Assembly: GCF_004379255.2 (NCBI RefSeq)
Contig: NC_056042.1
Coordinates: 12,819,901 to 12,883,900 of the forward strand
Length of the DNA stretch: 64,000 bases
Source of the DNA: Salvia splendens
Lineage: Eukaryota; Streptophyta; Magnoliopsida; Lamiales; Lamiaceae
Direction: 5' to 3'
The notes below the pieces were generated by a model. The model saw only the letters and a program-made list of their open reading frames with translations, had not been told where the DNA came from and searched no databases. Position numbers and translations under genes: made by a program. Shown in pieces: positions 21,905 through 34,033 of the stretch. Position 1 is the first letter of the stretch. Each line of letters starts with the position of its first letter.

Positions 21905-23599
21905 GCACGTCAAAACCTTGAACTTCACCCCACTCTTTCCGCTCAATTTTCTCAATTCTCTCTCTTATCCGTTCCTTAAATTACTATTCATGGTCTCAAC
22001 TATACTTTTTTACTCTATGGACGGAACCTGCAACCCTCCATCTCTTATCCGTCTCTTAAATTACTATTCATTCAATTTCATTTTTTATTTTTATTTCCAA
22101 CCAAATTCAATTAATAAAAACACACTTCATTAAATAAAATAAAATTACAACATAAAATAAAAATACAACTTAAAATTAAAAAAAAACAGATAATTAAAAT
22201 ACAATTTTATAGAAAATAAAAAAACTCTACCGGCGAATCATTCCCCGAAGGCGGTGGAGGTGCACTAAAGCCACCTGGAGGCGGAATACCAAGTTGTCTT
22301 GCCATAAACTCAATTCCGGCAAGATAGGCTTGGTATTGGGGAGGCGTCATGCGGGAAGTGCCCGCCTGGCTTGATTCGGCTCGGCCCCTCCTCCATCTAG
22401 CCGCCTTCGCCGCTTTTCTCCCTTGCGGCCGACGGCGCCCACGGGAGGACCCCCCGACATTTCTCCCTTGCCCTCAACCTCCTGCAAGGCAAACTCTTGT
22501 GCGGCTGCCCGAACCGCCCTCACTGGACGAGTATTGGCCACCCGTCGTGTGCTTCGTGCGCTTCGAGGTCGAGCCCGAGCTGGACCGGACACCGCTGTCC
22601 CACCTTTCCTCGTCTTTGACGACCTCCCAAACATTGACATGTTTGAATTGTTTGCCGGTGTCGTCGAAGTAGACTCGCAAAGCCAACCTCAGAATGTCGG
22701 CTCCCGTGGCTCCGCTTTGGTAATGAGCCGCTTCACTCTTGTAGATGGCGCAGAATTTTTTGACCTCTCTGTCGACTCGGTCAAAGTGAGCGCGGAGCAT
22801 CTTAAATGTGTGGCGGCGGGACCCCTTTGGCTTAATCTCGTGGTAGGCCTCGGTGACCTTTTCCCAGAAGCACTTCCGGGATTGTTGATTCCCGACTATG
22901 GGATCGTACGAGATGCTGATCCAGACGTTGTACACAGCCAGCGTTTCCTTGGGGCTGTACGGATGCCGGCCTAGATCCTCCTCCTCGTCCGCCTCCGCCT
23001 CCGCCCTGGAGCTTCCACCGCCTCGGCTGCATCCACCGCCTCGGCCTTCTTCCTGAGTGGGTTCAACGGAATAATCCTCCCGAATCTGGGATAATCCCTG
23101 CGAATACCTCAGGGCGGAGGGCGGGCGTATGCATCCACATCAAAATGGGGTGGTTGGTACCCCCCCGGCGTCGACGAACCCTGGGTGCCTGGCGTCGACG
23201 AACCGGAACCACCACCCAGGACATTGTACATGCCCCCAGTCGCCGAACGCGTTGATGTCGAACCCCCCGGAGCCGCCACCGCCAGAGTTTCCGTCGCCGG
23301 ACATTTTGTGATGAGAGGTTAGATAAAAATTGGAGAGGAAATGGAGATAATTTGAGAAAAATAGATGTGTATTTGTGTGTGAAATGATGATGCATTATGA
23401 GTATTTATAGAGTAAAAGAACGGTAATATTAACGGTAATATTACCGTTTTTGGCGGGACGTCTCGCCATCCGTCTCGGCGGGACGGAACGCTCGGCGGGC
23501 TGGGGACGAGACGGGGCGCTGCAACGCGTCATGCAGCCGTCTCATCTCGTCCCGGCGTGACGGATTACGGGCCACCCGCGTGACGCGTTGCGGGTGGCC
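21905..23599 (-). mobile_element. PIF/Harbinger element with Myb-like ORF
   Basis: The right end (GTTGCGGGTGGCC at 23587-23599) is followed by TTA and matches the right end of the element at 60925-61904. The left part, from about 21970 (CCGTTCCTTAAATTACTATT), closely matches 60953-61160 of that element. The exact left terminus is unclear and may be eroded, so 21905 is approximate. It lies just upstream of the transporter gene and carries an ORF1 pseudogene but no transposase. Confidence 0.72.
22207..23304 (-). pseudogene. Harbinger ORF1, Myb/trihelix-like, frameshifted
   Basis: Start MSGDGNSGGGGSGGFDINAF at 23304, Gly-rich. A frameshift near 23230 moves the text to a Gly/Ser/Thr-rich frame, then another restores it before EDYSVEPTQEE. 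The Myb-like domain follows at 22474-22935 (AVYNVWISISYDPIVGNQQSRKCFWEKV, FKMLRAHFDRVDREVKKFC). A frameshift near 22480 leads to a basic stretch (GRKGEKRRRRL) and an acidic/hydrophobic end near 22207. It is the same kind of accessory protein as in the other two large Harbinger copies but a different subfamily. Not functional. Confidence 0.72.
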
Positions 23600-23602
23600 T
23601 TA

Positions 23603-24378
23603 TAGTGTGCCTGTCAATTGTCATGCAGTGATCATTGCCAATTGGTATGTTAGTTAGGGAATTGCATTAAATTAGAGATAAAGAATGTGTTAAATTCATC
23701 ATTATTGGGTTTTAAATTGGAGCAGAAAATTTAATTTGGTGCTGAAATTTGTGAAAAAAGGTTAGAAGTCAGGTCAGCTGGGAAATTTTAATATTGTTAG
23801 TTAAGTAAGGAGGTTGCAAAGTAGCAATCATATCCAATAAATAATTGAATACAATTGAAAGGAACAAAAACTCTGTCTCTTCTTGAATTTCTTCTGTCTC
23901 ACCAAAACTGTTATGAGCTATGTTTACATTTAACACCTTGGTTTGTTCTTGATAGGTTAACGTCCGGTTTTTCACTGATTGACGAGGTCCATTTCATATT
24001 AAGTGCCATCTAAATAAAAATCATGTGTCAATTCTCCATCCAATATAGCCCTTGTGAGTGTCATTATGCATCTCCCCATTTTATCCAAAAAATGTTCAGT
24101 TTTCATCAAGAGAATCAACAACATATTCATTTTGATAATTTGAATCACCTTCACAAAGGTGTCATGGTCATAAACATCAACTATCAGCAGTTCATGCAAT
24201 CCATCCTCGACCACAAAATGAAATGTGTGATTCTAAACTGGATTCAGTGTGTCATTTAGTACCTGCAAAGTATACAACATTACACCTACTTGATCAAGAC
24301 AACATTTTTAGTACTAAAACCTCGTCAAGAAAATGGCACCCTTGTCTTGTTTTTGTGCTTGGATTTTTTCATTGTTAG
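23603..24378. other. Gene-free stretch between two transposons
   Basis: AT-rich DNA between the Harbinger element and the copia LTR. Short ORFs on both strands show no family resemblance. Nothing supportable seen. Confidence 0.4.
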
Positions 24379-25383
24379 TGTTGGAATCGTGCTTGGTCAA
24401 ACGACTTTGACTAATAATAAATGTTACAAGACATTTAATTTTGTGAAATTAAATGCAATAGCGTCGATCTACGTTCCGAGTAGATGACCGTAGTATATTC
24501 ATTTTCTCAAATCTAATTCACGGTGAGTGAGAAATAATATATTAAAGTTGGTCACAATAAAGCTAGAAATGAGTTATGGGAAAAACTAAGGGATTAATTA
24601 ACTAAGTGTTAATTATCCCACATCGGGGATGATAAACTTCTTTGATGAAGTATTTAATAAGATGAATTATTATGTGTAATAATTATCATGGAATAAGACG
24701 GGTGACAGAGCCCACACGCGCACGTCGCCGCCGCCCGCCCGCGACCCGGGCGCCGGGTGTCTTGTGCCTTGGGTGGTCTTTGGGCTGGCATAACGGGAGA
24801 CAAAAGGTCCCCGATGGACCCCGACGGTCCATGGTGTATCCCGTTGTGTAGCATGTCTAGGTGCGTCGTGTCTCTTCAGCTCCCGATGGCTAGTGCACCA
24901 GTCAATAACCCCTGCCGGTTACAATCAAGCCATCATGGCACACATAATGGTTGTTGACTCTATCAATGCCCCTGCGGGTGGACTTGGCCTATAAATAGAC
25001 ATGCATCCATTGCATTCTACACAGAACATACACAAGCATTCTTGCATACACGCTCTCTCCCTCTCTGCATAATCTTTCCGCCGAAGCTCTGCCCCCGCCT
25101 TACTCCCGTTCGCCGGAGCTCTGTTGCTAGCGGTGCTGCTACTTCAGAGACGAAGCCGTTTTATCTTCGGGGACGACACGCCAATCCGAGAGCACTACCG
25201 AGGTGTATCTCGTCTTGCGGAAAGAGGACTCCTCGACTCGGCTTACATCTTTACGGTTTATTGTTTCAAATTCTTCTTTGTAATTTTATTTTAGTTTATT
25301 TCCGTTTAATTTCTTCATTCTTCATTGGGTTGTATTACGCCCGGTTAGTGTATCTTTGTATCACAGTCAATCTAAAGCCAACA
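24379..25383 (+). repeat. 5' LTR of the copia element
   Basis: It begins TGTTGGAATCGTGC and probably ends at ...AAGCCAACA (25383). It holds a GC-rich island (24711-24760) and TATAAATAG at 24990-24998. Relative to the right LTR it lacks about 110 bases after TGTGCCTTGG. No standard initiator-Met primer site follows the proposed end, so the right border is uncertain. Confidence 0.7.
24990..24998 (+). promoter_or_regulatory. TATA box in the copia LTR
   Basis: TATAAATAG followed about 30 bases later by CATTCTACACAG, a plausible transcription start for the element RNA. The truncated right LTR lacks this segment. Confidence 0.5.
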
Positions 25384-25467
25384 ATCGCAAGACGAGATAC
25401 GCTTGCCGTTGAAGAAGGAGTTTGGACTTTAAATTGAATCTAAAACTTTCGAAACTAATACCTTAGC

Positions 25468-25632
25468 ATGGGGATGGATCCCGTTGCTACGTTCGCCATC
25501 GCCACTTTCCCCGACTCCAACATCGACGTGCCCACTGTTCCCCTGGCTCCCCGTCGGGTCCTCGCCATGACCACGACTCCCGTCGAGTCCACATCATTAC
25601 CTATGACTACCCATAACGCCATGAGAAATTAC
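25468..25632 (+). pseudogene. copia gag N-terminal remnant
   Basis: The ATG at 25468 opens MGMDPVATFAIATFPDSNID and runs about 55 codons (SLPMTTHNAMRNY) to a stop, just before the repeat arrays. Its place after the LTR suits gag, but the sequence is too short for a family call. The rest of gag is not recognisable downstream. Confidence 0.4.
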
Positions 25633-25659
25633 TAACCCGTTTGGGTTGATTGGTGCATC

Positions 25660-26060
25660 CACCTTTGGTGGCACCGATGGTTCCACATTAAGTGGTTCCA
25701 TGGGATCCTTGATAGGATCGATTGTTGGACCTTTCGAGGTCAACACAGGTGTCGGGGCCTTCGGGACCAACACGAAGAATGACGGTTCCACTTTTTGTGG
25801 TTCCGCGAGATCCTCCAATGGATCGTGTGTTGGTGCCTTTGGGGCCAATACACAAATTGACGGTTCCACTATTAGTGGTTCCTTGAGATCCTCTAACGGA
25901 TCAAGTGTTGAGGCCTTCGAGATCAACACATGTGTTGGGACCTTAGGGGCCAACACGAGAACTGAGGTTCCACTTTTAGTGGCTCCATAGAATCCTCTAA
26001 CGAATTGAGTGGCTGGGTCCAACACGAGAGTTGATGCCTTTGGGATCAACGCGACTGACT
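25660..26060 (+). repeat. Tandem array, about 120-bp units, inside copia
   Basis: Three to four imperfect units share the frame GGTTCCAC..T.AGTGGTTCC..G.GATCCTC, then a GGCCTT(C/T)G.G.CCAACAC segment. Read on the + strand they give a Gly/Ser/Thr-rich repeat peptide (DGSTISGSLRSSNGSS). On the - strand they give a Pro-rich one (KAPTHDPLEDLAEPQKVEPS, 155 codons open at 25597-26064). Whether either is translated is unknown. The array lies where gag would be and is not a normal part of copia elements. Confidence 0.75.
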
Positions 26061-26106
26061 CCAATGTGGGGGAGAGACCTCGTGAATGTGAATGGTCGGT
26101 AAGTCT

Positions 26107-26685
26107 TACGGAACGTCTCCCGTCGTTCCCATGGATAGGGTCGTTGGGCGTGTCTCATTGGTCTCAAGGGACGTCTCCCGTTCGTCGGGAGACATGGGAG
26201 ACGTTTTGCTCTCGTCCGTGCCTTAGAAAATGTTCGAAGACATTTGGCACACATTGGTCCCAAGGGACGTCTCCCGTTCAACGGGAGACATGACGGACAT
26301 TCGACTCTCGTCCGTGGCATGGGAAATGTCGGGAGACATTTCTCACCCGTTCGTGCCTTCAAAACGTCGGGAGACATTGCACTCCCATTAGTGCCTTAGA
26401 ATATGTCGGGAGACGTATGACACACATCTGCGCCGTGGGAAATGTCAGGAGCAAATTTTGCACCCGTTGGTCTCCTGTTCGTCGGGAGACATGGGCTCCC
26501 ATCCGTGCCTTGGGAAATGTGAGTAGATTTTTTGCACCCTTACATCCCATGTGAGATATCGGGAGAAATTTTGCACACGTCTGTCTCTTAGGAGACCTCG
26601 GGAGCAAATTTTGCACCCGTCGGTCTCCCTTCATCGGGAGACATGGGGAGACATTTGGCACCCGTTCAGATGTCGGGAGAAAGAT
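26107..26685 (+). repeat. Tandem array built on GTCGGGAGACAT
   Basis: About ten degenerate units of 50-70 bases share CGTCCGTGCCTTGGGAAATGT and CGGGAGACAT.TTGCACCCGT. Four of them include an inverted pair, GTCTCCCGTTCGTCGGGAGAC or a variant, that can fold as a short hairpin. On the - strand the array reads as a repetitive basic peptide (SRRTGDQRVQNLLLTFP). It runs directly into the copia protease region at 26684. Confidence 0.75.
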
Positions 26686-29600
26686 GAAACCACCAACCAA
26701 GAAGCTTGGTGGAGCCAACTATATCAAACATGCCAAAGGCAACATAGCCGCCATGTTAACTGAAGAAGTCAACCACGTCGAGAACAAAGGTGGTTGGTAT
26801 ATCGACACGGGCGTCACTGCCCACGTGTGTGCCGATAGAAGTAAGTTCTACACTTACAAGACTATTGAGGGGAGGAAGCTCAACATGGGGAATAAAACCT
26901 CGTCCAAATGTGTCGACTTTGGAGATGTGGTCCTCAAGATGACGTCCGACGTGACAATCACTCTAAGAAAATGCTACATGTCCCGGACATACGCAAGAAC
27001 ATAGTTTCTGGATCAATACTTGTAAATATGGGTTTAAACTTGTATTTGAGTCTGATAAGTTCTTTGTGTATAAGTTTGGAAAACCCATCGGAAAATGTTA
27101 TGTAACCGAAGGTTCTTTTTAAACTAAGTGTATCGGCTATTCGCCGCGTTGAAAAGCCATTGGCTAATAATGAAAATGTAAATACTCCCTTCTATTTGTG
27201 GCATTATAGATTAGGACATGTGAATCCTAATGCTATAAAATTTTAGTAAACGTGGATTTACTAAAGACAAAAGAAGACAATACCCAAACAAATGTGAGAC
27301 TTGTCTTGAGGCGAAAATGACTAGATTATCGTTTCATTCTATTGAACGAAACATGAAACCCCTTGAAAATTCACATTGATGTGTGTGATTTAACATTCGT
27401 GCAAACTAGAAGTGGTATAAAATACTTTATCACGTTCATAGATGATTGCACAAGATGTTGCTATCTTTATTTTTTAAGAAGTAAAGTTGAAGCAATTGAA
27501 GTGTTCAAAAATTATAAGAACGAAGTCGGGAATCAACTTGGATTGTAAATCAAAATGATTCAAAGTGATAGAGGAGGCGAATACGTAGCCCCATTTGAGG
27601 AATTATGCAACACAAGTGGTATAATTCCTCAAACGGTTGCACCATATTCAACACAATCTATTGGTGCTACAGAACGCAAGAAACTGAACTCTTAAAGAGA
27701 TGATAAATGCGTTACTGATTAGTTCAGAGATGCCCCAGAATATGTGGGGGGAAACTGTTTTGACAGCCAACTACATCCTAAACAAAATCCCACTCAAAAG
27801 TAAGGATGTTACTCCTTATGAGTTGTGGAAGAGAAGGAAGTCATCCTACAAATACCTCAAAGTGTGGGGTGTTTGACAAAGGTGATGGTTCCTCTGCCGA
27901 AAGAAGTTACAATCGGTCCTAACACGGTTGATTGCATCTTTATTGGGTATGCACTTAATAGGAGCGCTTATCGATTTATTGTCTACAAGTCTGAAATACC
28001 GACTGCGACCGTAGGAATAACAATCGAGTCAAGAAATGTAGTATTTCTTGAAAAATATATTTCCTCGCAAAGACAAGGATAATGTAGCATCCAATTCTGA
28101 GATGAGAATTAAGGATGAAGCCACTAGTTCTGAATCAGTGGATGAAGAGCCAGAATCGCACAAGCGAATAAGGCCAGATCCAAACGATACAATACTAAGA
28201 CGTGGTAGTAGGGTCAGTACACCAAAGACAGTTGGTCCTTACTATATTGCTTTTATGTTGGATGAAGAACTAATATCGATAAAAGTAGCCTTTGGTGGCC
28301 CAGACGGACTGCATTAAAGAGAAACTGTTCAAAGCGAAATTGATTCAATTTTGCTAAACTACACTTAGGTGTTGTTTGATCTACCTGAAGGTGCTAAACC
28401 TTTAGGATGCAAATGAGTCCTTAAAAGCAAGTTTAAGGTCGTTGGAACAGTTGGTAAGTATAAATGGTGATTTAAGATGAAATCTATATGGAACAACCTG
28501 ACGGTTTTGTAGTACCTGGCCAAGAGAGAAAGGTTTGCAAACTGGTTAAGTCCTTCTATGGACTAAAACGAGCGTCGTTGCTTGAAATTTGATAGTGTGA
28601 CGTTATCAAATGAATTTAAAATCAACGAATGTGACAAATGTGTCTACATTAAGAACACTGATAATGGATACGTTATAGTGTGCCTTTACGTTGATGATAT
28701 GTTAATCATGGGTAGTAACACCTAACTATACGAAAACCATGTTAAAGAGAAACTTTGACATGAAGGATATGGGTCTAGTCGATGTGATTTTTGGAATGAA
28801 AAATTCTAATTCAAATGAATCATCTTGACACAATCTCATTATGTTGACAAAGTACTAAAGAGATTCAACGCCTATGATGACATGCCGGTTGAGACACCTA
28901 TATAGCTCAATGTTCACTTGAGCAAGAACAAGGGCGAGCCTGTTACACAAGAAGATTATGCACAGGTCATTGGGTGCATTATGTATTTGACTAATTGCAC
29001 TAGACTTGACATTGTTTGTGTAGTGAACAAGTTTAGTCGTTACACGAGCAATTCAAGCAAGGAGCATTGGAAAGCTCTTGTAAGAGTTTTGAGGTACTTG
29101 AAATATACTCAAAATCATGGGCTATAGTTCTCGATATACTCCCCGGTACTTGAAGGGTACTGTGATGCGAACTGGATATCCGATAACAAAGACTCACTTT
29201 GAACAAGTGGATATGTCTTTACTATTGGGGGGTACTGTCTCGTGGAAATCCATGAAATAGACATATATAGCCCGATCAACCATGGAATCGGAATTCATAG
29301 CTTTAGAAATTCCTTGATGATATTCTATGGTGGTTTAAGCCGGTGCCTCCAGTGTTGATTCATTGTGATAGCTAAGCTGCTACAGGAAGGGCAAATAATG
29401 GCTTTTATAATGGTAAGTCTCGACATACTCGTCGACGACATAATACCATGAGACATTTGATCACAACAGAGGTGATTACATTTGACTATGTGAAGTCATT
29501 GGGTAATCTAGCTGATCCGCTAACCATATGGTTAAATCGTGATCAAATGAATAAATTGTTAGAGGGAATGAGTTTAAAATCCACAAACTAAAGAATTGTC
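26684..29600 (+). pseudogene. copia protease-integrase-RT-RNase H, ruined
   Basis: 26684-27004 has a protease-like WYIDTGVTAHVC motif. Around 27190-27240 the GAG-pre-integrase text LWHYRLGHVNPNAI is visible. 27363-27548 is integrase core (IHIDVCDLTFVQTRSGIKYFITFIDD) with SDRGGEY near 27560. RT shows at 28660-28720 (VIVCLYVDDMLIMGSNT). RNase H-like text is at 28918-29127 (MYLTNCTRLDIVCVVNKFSRY) and 29150-29600 (YCDANWISDNKDS). Many stops and frameshifts separate these fragments; none is functional. The catalytic YVDD is intact, but the surrounding RT is largely missing or scrambled. Confidence 0.85.
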
Positions 29601-30148
29601 ATAGTGGTAGCCCAACCATAATGACTGGAGATCCCAAGAACTTGGTTCAATGGGAAAACTAAGCTATGAGAGTTCGTGTGAAACACTCTTCTATATTTAT
29701 TCCCTAGAGAGCAATAGAGTGCTGAAAAACTTGTCTAGTGGTGAGGTTAAGTCTATGAATTTTAATGATCCCTAAAGGATCTCGTTGAGATGAAGTTCTC
29801 AAGGAGACCAAGTATGGCAAGATACTTAACGAGGAATCACCTATGTAAGTGTAAAGTGGGGCCGCTTCAAACAATACACTTATGAATCCAAAGTGGTGTC
29901 CAAGGCCCGAAATGGACACAAAACGTGAGAACGGATGAGGTTGAGGTGTTTAAGTGTTAACATCATTGTCTCGGTGCACGCCCTGGAGGAATAGTTCAAA
30001 GCATCGCGCTACTAGTCCGCCTGTGTATCCGATGGTATTGACTATGGATGGTTCAAAGCCAAAAACTACCTATCCTTACATACCTCATGAGGGTTGAGCT
30101 TGTGTCTACATACATATGCATTTGGCAATTTCCACTCATGTGGGGGAT

Positions 30149-30798
30149 TGTTGGAATTGTGCTTGGTCAAACGACTTTGACTAATAAAAAATATTACAAG
30201 ACATTTACTTTTGTGAAATTAAATGAAATAGCGTCGATCTACGTTCCGAGTAGATGACCATAGTATATTCATTTTCTCAAATTCGATTCCCGGTGAGTGA
30301 GAAATAATATATTAAAGTTGGTCACAATAAAGCTAGAAATGAGCTATGGGAAAAACTAAAGGATTAATTAACTAAGTGTTAATTATCCCACATCGGGGAT
30401 GATAAACTTCTTTGATGAAGTATTTAATAAGATGAATTATTATGTGTAATAATTATCGTGGAATAAGAAGGGTGACAGAGCCCACACGCGCGCACCGCCG
30501 CCGCCCGCCCGCGCACCGTGACCCGGGCGCCGGGTGCCTTGTGCCTTGGTCTTTGGGTTGTTCTTCGGAGCTGGTCGTTGAGCGTGGTTCAAGCCCCGCT
30601 TGTTCTTTTTAGACCACCCCAAACTCTACGCTATCCCCGACGGGTCCTGATCCACGTCATGTTCCCGCTGGACCCCGACGCATAACGGGAGACAAAAGGT
30701 CTCCGATGGATCCTGACGGTCTATGGTGTATTCCGTCGTGTAGCATATCCAAGTGCGTCGTGTCTCTCCCAATAGCTAGTGCACCAGTCAATAACCAA
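30149..30798 (+). repeat. 3' LTR of the copia element (truncated)
   Basis: It starts TGTTGGAATTGTGC directly after the polypurine tract. It matches the 5' LTR to CAGTCAATAACC, then departs into unrelated sequence. Relative to that LTR it has about 110 additional bases (roughly 30553-30680) and lacks the final 450 bases including the TATA box. Confidence 0.82.
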
Positions 30799-32665
30799 GG
30801 GTAGAATTTATCGGGCAGAAGCTTCCTTGAATCTTGCACAGTTAATGCTGCTACTGCTTACATGCAAATTTCCAAAGTAAAATTCCTTTTTTTTTTCCTT
30901 CTCACTTTGGTTTTTCTGTTACGAAAATGTAATACATTAGTGAGTAGCAATTAATTCATGCAAAAATTACCAAATCAATGCGCTTTTTAAATCTGATATT
31001 TTGGTATTTTGCAAATCCCACAATCAACAACTGCGAAACCCAGAATGTAACCAAGGAAAAATCTCATCTTGTGCAGAATTAAAGATCTACTAATTTTTAC
31101 TCCTTTTCTTGTGCTTGAATTGGAATGTGGTGGAAAACGAACATTTTAATACATGACAAATGAGTTTGTGTTTGTGTAATATGTAATGGCACAATTGATG
31201 ACTAATCATGACATTTTTATTAATTAGTAAATGAAATTGATGGTTTTGGGCAGTAATTTATCGTATCATTTGAAATATATATACCTAGCTAGATTGAAAT
31301 TTTGTTGATCATGGGGCAAATGAGTGATGACATCGCATGAGATTCTAATTTTTGCAATTTGAATGAATTATAAATAGTTATTATAAACACTGAGGTAAAA
31401 ACGTTGTTTTAACATGTGGCATATCAACACAGTAGTATTCAATTACTGTAATTCCATGGGATATGTAAACATTAATTTTTTTAGTTAAATTAAAAGTTGC
31501 TATTTAAATTAAAGTAATCCAATTATAATTTAGGACTACAATTAAGTATTTATAAAAACACGGACCAGATGATGTTTCTATACTAGTATGAACAATTAAA
31601 ATGGTAAGGGTATCGATCAATAATTCTATAAATTAGTTCCATAAAATCAATTTATGTTCTAATCATATCATGAAAAATTGAACTCTCTACGTCCACTAAT
31701 AAATTTTTTATTTTTTCATTTTCGTCCGTCCACCAATAAACTTCTCATTTGTATTTTTACTACTTTTGATAATGGACCCCATTTTTTTTAACTTTATTTC
31801 ACTTATATTTCATTATAAAATTATTATATAAAAATAGGACTCACTTCTACTAATATTTTTAATCTACTTTTTAACTATATTTCTTAAAACTTAAGTTTAA
31901 TCAAATGTGTCCTTGTAGTATTAATTGAACTAAAAAGAACCACCTGCAAAAACTTAATTTCAACATGTTTCAAGCTGTAGGCTACGTAGCATGAGAATTT
32001 TAACCAAAACAATTGTAAAAAATAGAAGATAACTTGAGTGTAGACTTCGACGTAGGGTTTGTGAGTCTGTCACAACATAATTAGTAAATTAATTTGGAGA
32101 ATATATATCACGTAAATATAAATAATCTAGCATTTTGCATCATTATAAAAATGTAGAATGGTGGGTCTAAAGTCATTATAATTAGAACCGATAATTTTCA
32201 ACAAGATATGAAAATCTTATACAAACATGGAAAAAAATAATGAGTTTGAGTTCAACCTTGTTAAGTTCAAGTTTTTATCGGATTGATCCATTAATAACTC
32301 AATAATTTTAGGTTGGGTTCGAATTAGAATGGGTTGGATTAAACCTACAAATTCGGGTAGTCGCTTGTACCAAAACCCAAAATTTCAAGTACTCGAACCT
32401 GAAATCTCTCAAAAATATCATACCTTATACCCGACTCATATGTGAATTCGGATACCCTAATATCTGATGCGGGTACCCAACCCAACTAATCGGGTACCCA
32501 TAAACCCAAAATATAGGGTACCCAACCAAACTAATTGGGTACCCATAAACCCAAAATATAAAGCACGCAAAATTGATTTAGTGTAGATCTTGATTTTTAG
32601 TGTGGTCACCGCCAACCATGAAGGAGGTGAAACAATAAATATGCAAACACGAAAACTTCCACGAT
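30799..32665. other. Gene-free stretch
   Basis: Strongly AT-rich. Near 31683 (CTCTCTACGTCCACTAATAA, then a second CGTCCGTCCACCAATAAAC) there is a Stowaway-like left end without a clear right end. From about 32270 the DNA is rich in CGGGTA/TACCCG words, which continue beyond the MITE at 32669-33178 up to 33570. No gene seen. Confidence 0.4.
32471..32560 (+). repeat. 45-bp tandem duplication
   Basis: Two adjacent units beginning GGGTACCCAACC and ending AACCCAAAATATA, with two or three differences. They lie within the larger zone rich in GGGTACCC words. Confidence 0.85.
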
Positions 32666-32668
32666 TTA

Positions 32669-33178
32669 GGGCGTGTTCACTTTGTCGATTATGGCAAGAT
32701 TTTGATTCAAATATTGTCATTTCCTGCGTTCGCCTTGTTTGAAATGAAAACTTGAAAGCCCATGTTTTTGGGCAAGGCCCGCACTATTCATATGATATGG
32801 GAGTGTTTTATATCACACTCTTTTAGTGGTTTATGGTTTTGGAGTGTAAAAGTTCTTCAAGATTTGCCTTCAGAGGTTGGGTCCTTTATGCAGGAATTGA
32901 GTCGGATGTCGATGATGAGGAAGATAATGGAGAAGGTAGGTTTAGAGATGAGTTGAAGGAGGGTGAGGTTAAAGTGGAAAGTTTGTTAAAATAGCAGGGA
33001 TATACCAGTCTTTTTTGTTGTCAACAGAGATGTGTGAACCGTAATTCGGGTCCTAATATAGCACCCAAATCTTGATACTAAACACAGACTTCGCTTACTC
33101 TATCTCAGCTCAACAGTAGCTCAAATCTTGGCGGGCCTATATCTTATGAATAGTGAAACAAACAAGGTGAACACACCC
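32669..33178. mobile_element. Tourist-like (PIF/Harbinger) MITE
   Basis: The left end GGGCGTGTTCACTTTG pairs with the complement of the right end, GGGTGTGTTCACCTTG. It is flanked by TTA at 32666-32668 and 33179-33181. At 510 bp it has no transposase. A 64-codon ORF inside (32762-32956) has no recognisable family. The element split an older sequence rich in GGGTACCC words. Confidence 0.85.
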
Positions 33179-33181
33179 TTA

Positions 33182-34021
33182 ATGTAACAAAAATAAAAAC
33201 CAACCTGATCTAGCACAAATTGCAGCAGGCCAACAACAAAGAGAGTGTAGTGGCGTGAAGGAAACTAGAAAAAGTGAGGCACACGAAAAACATTCATAAA
33301 TCTAAATGTGATTAAATAAATTTACCAGATAGGCCATAGGCCCTATACTAAATAAAAACATTTAACACAAATACATAATTAATCGGATTTAATTGGGTAT
33401 TAGTCTAGTACCCTAATACGGATTTCGGGTACCCTAAATCCGAAAAATCCTAACATTAACTACCGAAACTCCTACCCGAACCCACAATTTCGGGTACACA
33501 AAACCCACCGGGTATTGGGTCGGGATCGAGTATACCTTAAACCCGAGAACTAATTTTACACCCCTTGTTAGGATGGGGTTCTTGTAACCCATTAAAAAAA
33601 TACTAATAATATTATCTTAATTATTTTTTAAAAATATTATGTTTTATTTGTATTCTTTAGGTTGTTGTAAATTAAATAAATAGTGTAAAAAAGATTATTA
33701 TCACGTATAAATCATATCATGTTGTTAATGAATTCGTGTAGTGTTCGGATTTAAAAAAGAGTTTGTTGGGTTCATGTTCTGGTTGACGGTTATTTTAACA
33801 GTCCAGGTTGGGGGGTTTGGTTATTTTCATGTTAACCGGAATTTGATGACAACCCTTTATATACTCCAAATATCAAAATTGTTTGTTTCACGGAGATATA
33901 CAACCAACAAATGAGATTTCAGTAGCCAACAAATCTTTTATTTTTAAATTATTAAATAAATAAATATATAATCCCTCTTTCACACTTCAAAAGCTCAACT
34001 CGCGCCCTCTCCACAATGTCT
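33182..34021. other. Gene-free stretch upstream of the GT47 gene
   Basis: It continues the GGGTACCC-rich zone to about 33570, then turns AT-rich. The likely promoter of the downstream glycosyltransferase gene begins near its end. No other feature seen. Confidence 0.4.
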
Positions 34022-34033
34022 CTATATATATAA
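34022..34033 (+). promoter_or_regulatory. Probable TATA box of the GT47 gene
   Basis: CTATATATATAA followed 25-35 bases later by TTCACACACTCATC, a plausible start site, about 125 bases upstream of the ATG at 34156. The run is a TA repeat, so the exact core is uncertain. Confidence 0.5.

Larger units (their letters stand above)
24379..30798 (+). mobile_element. Ty1/copia retrotransposon, decayed
   Basis: The LTRs at 24379 and 30149 both begin TGTTGGAAT and share about 400 bases with roughly 4-5 percent differences. A CATGTGGGGGAT polypurine tract sits directly before the right LTR. The order gag start, protease, GAG-pre-integrase, integrase, RT, RNase H is that of copia elements. The coding region is riddled with stops and frameshifts. 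Two tandem-repeat arrays occupy 25.65-26.69 kb, where the body of gag should be. The right LTR stops abruptly at about 30798, so the 3' end is truncated and target duplications cannot be checked. Confidence 0.88.

Noticed and set aside
25597..26064. 155-codon Pro-rich ORF on the - strand as a candidate gene
   Set aside because: It stays open because of the repeat period. It lies antisense in a dead copia element and has no start context or domain, so it is reported only as part of the array.
26120..26680. Possible CRISPR array, because of repeated palindromic units
   Set aside because: Units are degenerate and unevenly spaced without unique spacers, and the genome is a plant nuclear one.
32762..32956. 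64-codon ORF inside the Tourist-like MITE as a transposase fragment
   Set aside because: No catalytic or HARBI1-like motif visible; length is within chance.
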